From Clarkia xantiana subsp. parviflora (lineage: Eukaryota; Streptophyta; Magnoliopsida; Myrtales; Onagraceae): a stretch of 64,000 nt of DNA. The translations under genes were made by a program, and so were the position numbers. The notes below the pieces were generated by a model. The model was not told the origin of the DNA and ran no database searches. It was given only the letters and a program-made list of their open reading frames with translations. The stretch is from positions 1,980,322-2,044,321 of the forward strand of contig JAPTYO010000004.1 of the NCBI GenBank assembly GCA_036873135.1, written 5' to 3'. Of this stretch, positions 33,601 to 45,879 are shown in pieces (the stretch's first letter is position 1; each line of letters starts with the position of its first letter).

Positions 33601-33926
33601 CTTCAAAAGATCTTGTTTTTAATTCACCACTCAACTTACGACTTTCATCAATGAGAGTGCTTAGCATGTAAAAGTCCACATCACTACTCCCTCTAAGTCT
33701 AAGACATGATCAATTCTCATCTAATCTTTTTTTAAAAAAAATATTAAAGAAATTAATTTTTTTTATAATTAAATTAGATAATGATACTTAATGAAACTGA
33801 TATTTAAAATTGATTTTATAAAACTTTTAGACTCGATTTATTGATATTTCGCCACTTTGCATAAGCTACAAGTTTGAAATTTAAAACTTACAACAAAATT
33901 AAGTGTTATTAAATATAGTTATATTA

Positions 33927-33931
<5 letters not shown>

Positions 33932-33961
<30 letters not shown>
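33932..33961. repeat. (TA)n microsatellite
   Basis: About 15 uninterrupted TA units in AT-rich spacer. Confidence 0.95.
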
Positions 33962-33969
<8 letters not shown>

Positions 33970-34202
33970 TCGTATTTACTATTATTATTTTATATTTATG
34001 TATTGTAATCAAATATTTATAATTTAGTGGCAAAAAAAAAAGTCATAATTTTTTTTATGAAGTATAATAATTGATAATTTATATTGCGCCAATCTCTATA
34101 TTGATTTTCACATAAAAAAAAATCTGTTTATTTTGGAAAAATGCACAATTTTGACATTATTATTTAATTATATATATAAGAACTATTTTATAACAAGTAC
34201 GG

Positions 34203-34578
34203 TAGGGCTAGCAATTTGTGCGGGTCGTGCGAGTGTTAGGTTCATGTCGTGTTTCGGGTGTCAGTCCAAACACTGTCCAACATGAAAAACTGGCACAAAA
34301 AATATATAGTAAATTGAATAAAAAAATTAACATGTAACAATTTTTAAACTAAAATTATAAAATTACTCAACTTAGAGAGTTTAATCTAAACTTCACAAAA
34401 TATCATCGTAAAAAGAGGTCATGCTAGATTTATATTTATTTTAATAGAAATTATTATATATATACATATAACAATCATGTTATCGTGTTGAACTGTGTCA
34501 CCAATATCAAATCTAGACCCATAACTTTTGTGTCGTGTTTATGTCGGCCATCATGCCGTGACCGAATTGCCAGCCCTA
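34203..34578. mobile_element. hAT-type MITE
   Basis: It starts TAGGGCTAGCAATTTGTGC and ends GACCGAATTGCCAGCCCTA. The ends are inverted repeats of about 16 bp with the TAGGGCTGGCAATT core common in plant hAT MITEs. The flanking octamers AAGTACGG and ATGTACCG match at 6 of 8 positions, as an aged 8-bp target duplication would. The second internal element pair (GTCGTGTTTCGGGTG and TTGTGTCGTGTTTATG) is also shared. No coding content. Confidence 0.7.
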
Positions 34579-35298
34579 ATGTACCGTAAATATGTGTAGT
34601 ATAATATAATTAATATATATAAATCTTTTTTGTATCCATTAAAAAATATTAAATTACCTAAATGATATTTCAACCACAGTAAGTGTTGCTATTATTGACT
34701 TACCTTCATTTTTCTTTCATAATAATGGATAGATGGAACAACACAACATGTGTACAACGTAACTTCATCTTTATCAAACTGAATCCAGGTCAGGTTATGG
34801 CGATGCCCTGTAGATCCATTAAAATATATCTATATAAAAAATCAGAGTTTTAAATAGAATAACTCAATTATAAATTGCTTAATTTGCCCTTAAGACTCCA
34901 ATTAATTTACAGACTTTCCTTAATTAATTTTTCCAAAAGTCATTGTCGCTTAAGAGAAGCTTTATTATTAATCAAAAGAAATGCAAGCGGAAATACATGT
35001 GCCCCAACTCTTTATAGGGTTGTTATTTTTTTAAATTGGAATTTTAAGAAAATCAAGGATGGTGACAATGGAATGAGGGTAACCATGAGTTCATTGGTAG
35101 GGCGATTCAAGGAGGGTAATGTGTTTGGGAGAACTATGGTTAAATTTTTCCTTATTAATCCATTTTAAAATCTGAAAAGCCAGAAAACTTAATGCTACAT
35201 ACTTTAAGCTTCCTAAGTTGTATTTAACTGAATTATAAAGTTTTAACTCGGCTGGAGTAGATGACTTCCTCTCATCCAAAAATCGAAGAGAGGTTGTT
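34579..35298. other. AT-rich spacer, no gene seen
   Basis: AT-rich DNA. The 97-codon frame at 34875-35168 matches nothing I recognise and has a composition like its noncoding surroundings. Confidence 0.5.
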
Positions 35299-36250
35299 AC
35301 TCCTGTAAATTCTCTCGTCGGTCATGAGTATAGAGCAACTCTTCCTCCAGCATACGCCACACCACCCCCCCCCCCCCCCCCCCTTCACCCTCACCACCAC
35401 CCCCGAGCCCGCACAAAGACCCCACCCAACACCACCACCATCTCCACACGCGCCACCCAATTTCCACCCACGCGTCAACTGTAGAAGCGCGTGCATACAA
35501 CGTGCCGCCTTGCGCGCCGCCACGGTCCACCTCCGCCCCCAACATGTCGTGCACCGATCGCCTACGTTCCTCCACACGCCGTCGTGGATGTTGTTCACCG
35601 TTTTAAGCTCAAACTTGACTACATCTTGGCGATACAACCCAATACTCTTCTCCATCTACCATTTCCAGCTGACCCCATGGTTATCCGAACCAACGCTCAT
35701 TTCTCGGAATAAGCCACCGCATGATATTTACCCATCGGGGTAACCACGATACGACCATGGTCGCGGACGTAGCTCATTTCCTTCTCCTAACAGAGAAACA
35801 TAGCATTTCTGTGGCACCCCCGACGTGCGCTAGTCCTTCGTGGATGTTCCACATGCAAGGGTGCTTCAGTAGACTGGTATCATCCAGCCCCTACCACTCA
35901 GAGATCTCTGCACCGGTCATGCGGTTATCCTTGTTTGTCTATGGAGTCATGTGTGTTTCCGATTTATTACGGGTCCTGTCTGGTATAGCTTAGTTTGCAG
36001 GTCCTCTGTTAGTTATGTCGCTCTTGAGGAAGGTTCTTCTACCATCCGAAAGGGCTACGGGTGCCGCTGTAGCATGTGGATTCCTCCTCTCCAAGCTTCT
36101 ATCATTTGCCCTGGGTCATCTCTTACGTTAATTTGTTCTGTTGTTTTAGTTTATTTACTTATATTTGTATTTCTGTGTTTGCTCTGTTGTATTTGCTTCT
36201 GTTGTTCTGTTAGTACCCGCTCTACTAGTTCGGAAATTGGGTGTTAACCA
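35299..36250. other. GC-rich island of unknown origin
   Basis: The base composition jumps from AT-rich to strongly GC-rich, with a C19 run (35365-35383), Pro/Thr/His-rich plus-strand frames (35324-35743 and 35721-35993) and Gly-rich minus-strand frames. No domain is recognised, and frames overlap on both strands as in biased DNA. After about 36130 it passes into T-rich, 3' UTR-like sequence and a T-run at about 36268-36289. It could be a decayed retroelement or a captured gene fragment. Confidence 0.35.
35365..35383. repeat. C19 homopolymer
   Basis: Nineteen consecutive C on the plus strand, so G19 on the minus strand, able in principle to form a G-quadruplex. The exact length may be affected by sequencing. 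Confidence 0.85.
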
Positions 36251-37351
36251 TTCTCTCAAGCTCGGTTTTTTTTTTTTTTTTTTTTTTTGTAGTGTGTAAT
36301 AGTTTTTATTTCGATAAAGTTCGACATTCATAAAATTTAAATTTAAAAAAAAATTAGCTAGCTTTACAGATATACCAAAAAAGTACCATCCATGAGCGTG
36401 TTATGAAACATATAAACATCAAAATGCATCACAAAGATGATAGTTCTAATGGAGGTATCAATTTAGTTTGAAATTAAAAGTTTTGGTAATGAATTAAAAA
36501 TATATATTAAACCAAGTTTGGGTAGTAATTTGTAAACTTGTCAGAATTTAGATAACTATTTGGTTGTTAACACTTTTTTACTTCATTTCTCAATTAGTAA
36601 GATATATACAAATTATTGAAAAGAAAAAGTAAGATGTACAAATTCAATATTTCATTCACCGCACGTGCAATGTACATGCTAAAATCACCGGTTTCTAAAA
36701 AAAAAAAAAAAGGAACATTAGAAAATAAATGATTTAACTGATTGTGAAATAAATGATTTAATTGATTGTGAAATACACTCTATACTTTTTGGCCAAAAAA
36801 AAGTGCACTCTATAAAAAAAAGTTAAATAAATCATATAAATAATTACAATATTTAATTTATTAATTATATATAGAACAAATTCACATAAGGATACATTCC
36901 TAGTTGAGAACTTGAGATACTAATTATATATTTTTCACTTAAAATAATATTTATATTAAGTATGTGTACTTGATTTTGGCCCAAAAAAAAGTAATGTGTA
37001 CTAAGATAGACTCAAAACAAAATATGTGCTTGGGCCTTGGGCAGCCAATTGCCTACGCAAAGGAACTCCAATTAGGACGAGTAAACGTTAACTATGTAAT
37101 ATTGATTCAGTGCCATATCATTAACTAGATATTAAAGATTCAATTCTCGCAAGTAACTATGAAAATAAAAAAATATTTATAGACAATACTTTATCTTTTA
37201 TGGGCTAACTCATTGTAAATAAAATTAGTCTAGATATGAAGCAAACATATTACGGAGCTATATGTGCTGCCCTTCTGATGATGGTGCATCCTAAGACCAT
37301 TATGCAGGAAAACAAAATAGTCACACAGTATCCCACCAACCCAACTCAAAT
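36251..37351. other. AT-rich spacer, no gene seen
   Basis: T-run at the left, then AT-rich sequence with a two-copy 24-bp repeat (AAATGATTTAACTGATTGTG) at about 36727-36775. No coding signal. Confidence 0.55.
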
Positions 37352-37866
37352 CACTGAGCGCGTCCTAAAAATCTGAGAATTCTGTCTCAAAATTGTACCT
37401 GAGCCTGAGTGGACCAGATTTTTTCTTTAAAATTGAGTTCGAATTCGTGCTCGAGTTTATTAGGTGAAGTTTTGAATGTCTCGTCCCAGATTTGTAACTA
37501 ATCATAAATTATTAGTGTTAGTTATCTTAACTAACTCTATTTTAACTCCGAATTTATAGAACTATCTTAACTCCGAATTTATAGAACTTAATGCTTATAC
37601 GAAGATATGTTTGTATGAGAATTTGATATGGATATCAAAACTTCATGTGTGTTAGAAAATTTGAAAATAATAATATGTAATTTTGTGTGTTTAAATTTGG
37701 ATTGTCCTAAGCCCGTCTCGAATTACAAAAATCCGAAACGGGCATGACATTTTCCTTAAACCCAGCCTTGGGTTCATGGACATAAGTTAGAGATCCCAAA
37801 AAAATTCGGGCTTTGGTGTTTTTTATTTTTTCGAAAATACCTCTGTCCCGCCCAAGATCACCCCTA
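37352..37866. mobile_element. Diverged hAT-like element
   Basis: Landmarks in the same order as the element at 26810-27487: CTGTCTCAAAATTGTACC, a GAGCCTGAGTGG segment, GTTAGTTATCTTAAC, AAACGGGCATGACATTTTCC, then CTCTGTCCCGCCC near the end. The degree of decay prevents exact borders and no target duplication was assigned. Confidence 0.35.
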
Positions 37867-38608
37867 AATGAGATAGTTTATCTCAGTTGAAATGAAAAAT
37901 TCTTATTCGATTAGAGAAGAAATTATTAATATAATCTAAAGAATTATATAATTGTTGTGGATTATGGTAAGTTAAGTTATACAAATGATGTGATGAAATC
38001 GATAAGTTTGTTTAAAATACACAATAATAAACGATAATGTTATGTTAGTTTTCACGTGTTAAATAATATTTTATAGTTTTAATATATATAGAAAATAGTA
38101 TCAGTTTTATTTAATTTACTATGTAGTATCAAAGAGTAATAGCTCTTCCTACAGTACTCTGATTTTCGGATATATTTTTCATGTAAAAGTAAAGATAAAA
38201 AAATTATAATGATTTGTGACATCATATATTTTTATATTACGTACAACACTAAAACACATTATTAACAATAAAATAAATATATAACCACTAATATCTGTAT
38301 ATCTGTTAAGGGACGCTGAACCATCACACCATTGTTATGTGGTTAATAAGATGAGTATATGTCTATATGATCGATATTACTAATCATTTTTTTTTTTGAA
38401 AAAAATATATATCGGCCGAATGAAGGTAAAGCCCAACAATTGGCCCGGAATAACACAACAATGCTAATGGAGATATTGTTCGAGAAGTCGTCTTCGTCTC
38501 TCTTTGTGCTCCGTAATTACTTGACGTCTCTGTCTTCCCGATTCCAAATATCTCTGCATCAATTTATAGCTTCAATTTATAGCTTCTTCCAGCTAGAATC
38601 TCGAAATC
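37867..38608 (+). promoter_or_regulatory. Spacer and probable promoter/leader of ClpX
   Basis: AT-rich to about 38400, then balanced leader-like sequence. An in-frame upstream ATG at 38609 could extend the ClpX N-terminus by 35 residues. Confidence 0.4.
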
Positions 38609-38713
38609 GTGCAAGAATCCCTCACGATTCTCTCCATCGAGCTCCGGTTCCATGACCCACGCAGCGGTCTCGACCTGACGATATCTTTTTACATTCATTT
38701 CGCGGCCAAAACC

Positions 38714-41700
38714 ATGGCTTCCGTGCTCAAATGCAAGTCCTCGAAGGAGATAGCCTCTCGCGCGGCCAATCAGCTCCGTTACTTCGTTTCCGGGTCCCAC
38801 CGCAGCAGCTGCTCCAGCTGGGACACTCTCTTCACTCACAGTCCCTACCACTACACCTCCTTTAAACCAGTTTCGCTTTGCGGCGATCTTGTCGAGAAGG
38901 GAAGGCGGTTTTTGGATGACAGGAAGCTCGCCACGAGTACTGTTCATGAACGGAGTAGCCTTTGCAGCAAAGGGGGTGGTGATAAGTCTAACTGGAATAG
39001 TTCTTATAGCCGGAATTGGAGTCGGAATATTGGAGTTATGAGCTCCGGTGGGGATCCGCCAGAGGTGTGGCAGCCACCAGGGGGAGGGGTTACTGTGCAG
39101 TTCAGCGATTCAAGTTCGTTTCCTATAGGAAAGGTTGGTGGAGGTGGTTCTGGCTCGGATTTTGGGTCGAACTCGAAGGAGAATAGTTGGGGAGGGTCCA
39201 ATTGGGGACACAGTTTTCCAACGCCAAAGGAGATTTGCAAGGGGCTTGACAAGTTTGTAATCGGACAGGAGAGAGCCAAAAAGGTGTGATATTTGCATGC
39301 CTTATTGGTTTTCTTGATGTGGCATTCCAGCATTTGAGTTACAAAATCAGAGTTGAATCATTTGATTGCGTTGATGCTAACTTGTTGCTCTACCAATTTT
39401 CAAGCTCAAACAACGTCGACTCTCTTTGATGTTTTTGGTTGAGAACTTGAGATTATGTTAATTCCAGTAAAACTCCTTCGATATGATATTGTTGTCATTA
39501 CTTCCGCATTAGGATCTGTCTATTTTGTTGATGATGGCTCAGTTTGTGCTTGGCTCGTCTTTATAGTTAATACCTTCTTATTTGCGTATAGGTGCTTTCT
39601 GTGGCAGTTTACAATCATTACAAGAGGATTTATCATGAGTCTGGATCTGGCCAAAGGTGATTCTCTTATAACCCTTATGAGAGTTTCCTTTTAGAAACTT
39701 ACTGCTGCATTTCTAGAGCCAAATAAACTGCTTGATAGTAGAGTCTTACTGAGAAAAAGGATAACATTAGATTTCATTTCATTTGAGTTAATTTGAAATG
39801 AGGTGGGAAAGAGGTCAGGCCTTTGCAAATTTTTGTAGTAGATAATTTTACTATATGCATTTCAAAGTGATTAAACAAGAGGCATCAGTGAGTAGTTTAT
39901 ACTTTGTATTTGCGGCTGTTACTACTTCTTCCGTGAAGAACACAGAACCTGGAGACAACTATTCCACAACCATATAGTTGCATTAATAGTTCTGACGTTG
40001 TTTAGTTGTTATGTATACACTTGTCCTGTTAAATGAATAGTTTGTGTACCTTCCTAGGTGTTTTAACTTTTAACATATCTTTGACAATATTTTATGTTAG
40101 GCCTGCAGGAGAGTTAGGAGGTGAAAGTGGGGATTTTTATGTTAGGCCTGCAGGAGAGTTAGAAAGTGAAAGTGAGGATTCTATGGATGATGATTCTGTT
40201 GAACTTGAAAAGAGTAACATCCTTCTTATGGGTCCCACTGGGTCGGGTAATTTACTTTCATCCTATCTACAACAACTTACGGATCAACATAATTAGCTTT
40301 AGCTACATCTTGCAGCCATGTTCATATGTTACATAGCTCTCTGAGCATTCGTTCCTTTACCAGGAAATCTCCTATAGTCTTAGTGTTACTCCGGCTTATT
40401 CCCTTCCAATTTTTTTTGTCAAGGACAGGGAAGACATTATTGGCAAAAACCTTGGCAAGATTTGTGAATGTTCCCTTTGTTATAGCTGATGCAACAACAC
40501 TGACCCAGGCAAGTTGGAACTTCTGGTTAACTTAACAATCTTCAGTTTCTGCTTGCTTGAAGCATATTTTATTTCCAGAACGAAACGTCCACTCTAGTTG
40601 TCATGAAATTTCTTTTACTCTTGAAGTTGGTTTCTTGAACTTAAAGTATTCTTCAGAAAACGCGTTGTTTCAGATTCTGTTTGTATTATCTACTTGCAGG
40701 CAGGATATGTTGGGGAAGATGTTGAATCCATATTGCACAAGCTTCTTACGGTAAGTATTTGTTAGAAACCAAAAACAGCATTATTCTGTTACTCTTCTTT
40801 TTGAGAAGGACATTGCATCTGTATATCGAAGATGGATATTTCTATTCATGTAATTCTTGACCTGATGTAGTTCTTTTGTGAATGCATCAGGTTGCTGATT
40901 ATAATGTTTCAGCTGCACAGCAGGGCATTGTCTACATTGATGAAGTAGACAAGATCACCAAAAAGGTTTCAATTTAACATTTTGCTTCTCCTTTAATTCT
41001 GATTAGCATTTTTAATTTGAACTAAGTAGTCTACTTCAAATTCTTTGTGCAGTCTGAGAGCGTTAATCTCAGTAGAGATGTCTCCGGTGAGGGTGTGCAG
41101 CAAGCTTTACTGAAAATGCTAGAAGGAACAGTACGTGACTATCTAGAGTAATTTTGTACTGAAAAACATTGTAGGAAAATGAAAAAAAAAGGCCCAATTC
41201 ATGAAAGTGTGAAAAAACTCATTGATACATACTTTTCCTATATGACTGATTGATCCTCTATTGTGATTTAATGACAAGGTTGTGAATGTTCCTGAGAAGG
41301 GAGCTCGGAAGCACCCTAGAGGTGATAACATTCAGGTACAACATATTTGCTGTTCTGTTCTCATGAGAAAATATTCAATAGCCATGTTAGAAGCCGAACT
41401 GCTTTATAAGACAATGCAATTTTGTCACAGTAAAAAGTTGGACCCAAATTCTGATAGTTAAATACTTTGTGCCTGATCAGTATTGCGGCATTATTGTGCT
41501 CACGTGACAGTTCTATTATTTTGTTTCCTTGAGTCTTTTTTAAGTTCATTCTTTTCTTCTCTTTTACTTTTTTTTCATGCAGATTGACACGAAGGATATT
41601 CTCTTCATTTGTGGTGGTGCATTTATTGACTTGGAGAAGACAATCTCCGAGAGGTTATTACAACAGTACAATACCCCCACCCGAATAATCCCCTATTGCA

Positions 41701-43065
41701 CTTTACTTAAAGTCAAGCTATTCCTTGCAGGCGTCAAGATTCTTCTATTGGATTTGGCGCTCCAGTACGTGCTAACATGAGAGTGGGCGGTGTTACAGAT
41801 GCCACAGTGACATCATCTCTATTAGAAACCGTAAGATCACACTTCATTGCAAACTCCTGTTTTTGGTTTTTCCCTGGTTCATTCATCCGTATTTAGTCGG
41901 TTCAATTTTTTTACAGGTGGAAAGTAGTGATCTTGTTTCATATGGCTTGATACCTGAATTTGTTGGACGATTCCCAATCCTTGTTAGTTTGTCAGCTCTA
42001 ACCGAAAATCAGCTAGTTGAGGTAATTACATTATTTTTAATCTAAAAAGAAAAATATGCACCGAGGCATAATTGAATCTGTTATGGACCTTTGGTAGTGG
42101 AAATTGTGAATTTTCAAATTTCTGAATTGGGGTGTCAGAATATCATTCATCGATTAAGTTCGGTAATTCATTTGTAGCTGTGAAATGGATGGATCCAAAT
42201 TCGACATTTGTTCACATTTGCTTATTTTTCTCACCAAATAGCTTATGACCCATTTTTGGACATGGCTAGGTGCTAACAGAGCCGAAAAACGCTCTAGGGA
42301 AGCAATATAGGAAGATGTTCCGAATGAACGGAGTATGTTATCTCCCTTTGTTTTGTTGAGGCACCTTGAGCTAGTGAACCACTTAATGATTAAACACTGT
42401 TGTTTGTTTAGGTCAAGCTCCACTTCACTGATAGCGCTCTCCGGTTAATTGCGCGAAAGGCTATTGTAAAGAACACGGGCGCTCGTGGCTTACGGTCTAT
42501 TCTGGAAAGCATTTTGATGGAGTCCATGTATGAGGTATTCATCACTGACTTTCTCTTAAGGGTTATATCAGCAAACAACATTGCTCAAAGCAAAATCTTA
42601 ACTTTTCTGTTAAATTTGATGATAGAAAAGGATATATAGCCAAATTCTTAGTATATATGCATATATGTTTACTACCTTTACCCTTGGGTGTGAGTAAAAT
42701 CTGAAAAATAGTGTTATGAAATTGGTCAGATCCCGGATATCAGAACGGGGGATGATATTATAGATGCCGTGGTGGTTGATGAAGAAGCTGTTGGATTAGA
42801 CGGGAAAGGTCTTGGTGCGAAAATCCTGTATGGAAAGGACGCGCTAAGTCGCTACTTATCTCAGAACAAGTCCAAGAATCACGAGGTTCGGAAAATACAT
42901 TTCGTAGCTATAACATCCAATAGTAATTGGAAGTGTATTGTTTGTTAAAAGCAGAATTGGGTAGTTATGATTTAGCTTATGTGATGTCTAATGCAGGCTG
43001 CTGATGGATCGGATCGAGAACCCGAATCTGAAGTTGAGGTCCAGAAGATTGTAGCCAGCATGTAA
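38714..43065 (+). CDS. CLPX: ClpX ATPase, regulatory subunit of mitochondrial Clp protease
   Basis: Fifteen exons: 38714-39283, 39592-39656, 40101-40246, 40429-40508, 40701-40751, 40891-40965, 41053-41130, 41279-41335, 41583-41653, 41731-41830, 41917-42021, 42270-42332, 42412-42534, 42730-42885 and 42997-43065, giving 602 residues. The N-terminus fits a mitochondrial presequence. AAA+ landmarks are all present: Walker A GPTGSGKT (256-263), pore loop GYVG (289-292), Walker [10 protein letters not shown], the ClpP-docking IGF loop (404-406) and sensor-2 GAR (510-512). No Cys4 zinc-binding domain is visible, although some ClpX proteins have one. Exon 3 carries a 45-bp tandem duplication that includes its splice acceptor, and the intron after exon 4 appears to be GC-AG. 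ClpX unfolds substrates for ClpP. The ATG at 38714 was preferred to 38609 because homologues begin near MAS. Confidence 0.93.
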
Positions 43066-43557
43066 GAATGTTGTAACACCATTCCTCTGTTGTTTTAGTC
43101 TTCCTTCTTTATAATCTCTTCTTAAATCACTGTACATAATTAAGTCTCTCTGTTGTTGATTCAGAACATGCGAAATATGTATCATAATGCTCTCTCTTTG
43201 TCGTGTTATTATCTACCTCGACAATTTCAATTTCAAATTCAGATTTTTTTTTTCTTTTTCGGGGATGCAACTTGCATTTCTGTGTCGTGTTCTGATGAGC
43301 AGGTTGATACTTAAAACTGTTTTTTTCCCTCTTTTTGCGACCTTACCTTTCGTCTGCTCGTCAGTGTAACTTGCGACTTGCGAGTTCATTTGCGCTTTTT
43401 CACTTTTTATAAGAATTTTAAAATAGTCTCAATAATAGATCATATTAATAATCATTAAAGTGGTTGATTTCTATATTTTTCTCTTGACGAAATAAAAATA
43501 TATTTTTTAAAATATAAGCACAAATTATGAGCAACAAAATTAATATTTAGAAAAAGT

Positions 43558-43621
<64 letters not shown>

Positions 43622-44029
43622 CACATATGTTTATAGTTCTTGAAATGCCAATTTTGATGTTAAAAAAGTGGAAAACGTGATTAACAATATAATGTATATT
43701 TTCAACTGTTTTTAGGTTCTTAACCCTACTTTTAATCGTATAGAATTCCAATAAAAATTAGATTGTATAATTCATTTATTTGGTCCATTTGGGTCTAACT
43801 TAAAAGGAATATACAGTGATCCATACCAAATGAAGAAGTATAATGAGATGCAGTTTCCTTTTCTATAAACATGATGAGATGTGCGGTTGGAACATGACAG
43901 TTAAAACAGTTAGAACACCATCCAAAATCAAGTTCCGGTCTTTAATAAATAAATAAATAAACATCCTCGGAATCTTGTTCTCCAATCATCGTCTTAATAT
44001 CTAAAGAACACTTTCTACCTGCAACTTCT
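43066..44029. other. Spacer between convergent ClpX and PPR genes
   Basis: ClpX 3' flank, then AT-rich DNA with a long (AT)n array (43561-43616). The minus-strand frame across that array is a translation of the repeat, not a gene. Confidence 0.6.
43561..43616. repeat. (AT)28 microsatellite
   Basis: 56 bp of uninterrupted AT dinucleotide. Confidence 0.95.
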
Positions 44030-45879
44030 TCAAGCTGTTGCAGAAGGTTCAGATACAACGTTAGCTTCTTCAACAACACCATCCCCTTCTTTCTTCTCCT
44101 GCTCTTTCTTCTTCGACGGGATCAGAGACTCGATCGCGATCCTCACACTTCGTTTCTTAGCCTCAGCAGCCTCGATCTCCTTCGCCTTAGCCTCGGCCTT
44201 AACCCGCTCCTTCTCCGCCATAAGCTTTCCCAGATCATCTTCCCTCCCTTCTTTCCTCAACTCGTCTTTCACAAACTCCTGCATCTCCTCATCGAAATCA
44301 ACCCCTTCATCATCCATCATCTGATCCGCCATGTTCAGGACCTCATCGAGCTTCCCGGAATCGCTCAGTGCCTTCACCATGAACTTGTATCCCGCCACGT
44401 CCATCTTCAGCTTCTTCACTATGAGGTCGAAGAAAGATTTCGCCTCTTCCACTTTTCCCACCTTCACTAATCCTTCGACGAGTTTATTATAAACAGCTAG
44501 ATTCGGGCGAAGGTCTGAATCGGTCATTTTTTTGAAGTAATCTGCAGCATCGTTGGGTCTGGAATTGTCGAAGCAGGCATCCATTAGCAGGACATGGGTG
44601 AATTCGTCGGGATTCACCTTCTTCTCGAGCATTTCGACGAAGAGTTCTTCGGCTTCGGCCAGCATTCCGTTTCTGCAGAGCTGATCGATCAGGTTGTTGT
44701 ACGATAGAACATCGGCGCTGCACCGGTAGCTATCCATCTTCCTGAAAACTTCAATGGCTTCCTGGAATTTGCCCTCTGCGCAGTACCCATCCACCATCAC
44801 ATTAAAGCTGCCCAGATTCAGAACCAGTTGCTTTGGGGGGTTATGCTTCTGGAGCATTTTATCGAACAGGTTGAGTGCGTCGCTGAATTTCCCATTCTTG
44901 CTTAAAGCGTCCAGCACTGAGATATACGCCACTGCACTCATCTTCAGCTTTTAGTTCTCCGCCATTGTTTCTTCATAACACTCCATGGCAGCCACTTCGT
45001 TTCCTCTGATGAAATGCCCTTTCATCAGTCCTCCATATACGACTCCATCTTCAACTGTTCCTCCCAGTTTCTCCTTCAATTCATCATAAAGTTTGAAAAT
45101 TGTATCTGCATCTGAATTCTTAGCACAACCTACCATCAGATAATGGTACACGAGAGGGTCCGGAGCAAATCCTTTGGCTGCCATATCATCTTTCAGCTCC
45201 GAGGCTCGCTCGATCTTGTTGTTATCAACCAATCCCTTGATTAGGATCCGGTACGTGGTCACCGATGGATTGATCAGTGCGTCGTTGGTGACTGCTTGTA
45301 GTGCTCCATAGCGGTGTCTGGTTTTCTGCAATCGAGGTAGGTCTGGAAGAGCAGGTTGTATGTGAATGTGATCCCGTTCGGGGCGAGGCCAGCAATGGTG
45401 ATGAACCCATGGAGGGAGAGGAAATCGGAGTACCTCGATTGGCGAACCAGAGCTTGGAGAACGGCGTTCGCTGTGTAGATCGTCGGCCGGCAGTTGGAGT
45501 AGATGGAGTGGCGCGTGAGAAGAGTCACCTCCTCGAGATCATTCTCGCGGATGAGTTTGAGGATTTTGTTGCGGAGATCAAGGCGTTTACCGGCAAGAGC
45601 TGAGACTGGCTCAGGAAGTCTGGGGGAGTTAGGGTTTTGAGGGATTGCAGATGGAGGCTTCGCAGGGGCGGATTGGGGCGATCGGTTGAGGGAGGAGAGC
45701 GGAGGCTGTATTCGAAGTTCCCGTCTCCGGCGACGGCGCTCGGCCGCCGCTTCTTCGAGCGTCGCGAAGGAGAGGAAACGGAGGGAGTTGACGGGGAGCG
45801 GTTGGAGGCAGCGGCGGTTGCCGGCCGGGTTCAAAAGGGCCCGCGGGTGAATGATGAAGGAAGGTTTAGAGAGGGCCAT
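44030..45879 (-). pseudogene. NUWA: Broken PPR gene, NUWA/EMB1796 type
   Basis: An intronless minus-strand frame of about 616 codons runs from ATG 45879 to the stop at 44030, interrupted twice. Near 45291-45294 one base is missing, most simply a G between CAG and TCACC: the upstream frame ends a few codons later and the downstream frame resumes at [10 protein letters not shown]. At 44951-44953 a TAA replaces what is a Ser codon in the homologue as I remember it (AEN, stop, KLKMSAVAY). Organelle-targeting N-terminus, P-type PPR repeats ([60 protein letters not shown]) and a Lys/Glu-rich C-terminal coiled coil match Arabidopsis At3g49240. That protein is needed in embryogenesis and acts with DYW2 in organelle RNA editing. 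Assembly error is the alternative. Confidence 0.85.

Noticed and set aside
35272..35655. Gly/Trp-rich minus-strand frame of 127 codons
   Set aside because: It is produced by the G-rich complement of the C-run and CCAC repeats; no plausible domain.
38440..38655. Separate small gene before ClpX
   Set aside because: It is more likely ClpX leader sequence: it has no recognised domain and overlaps the in-frame upstream ATG region.
43455..43751. 98-codon minus-strand frame with a long Ile-Tyr run
   Set aside because: It is a translation of the (AT)n microsatellite.
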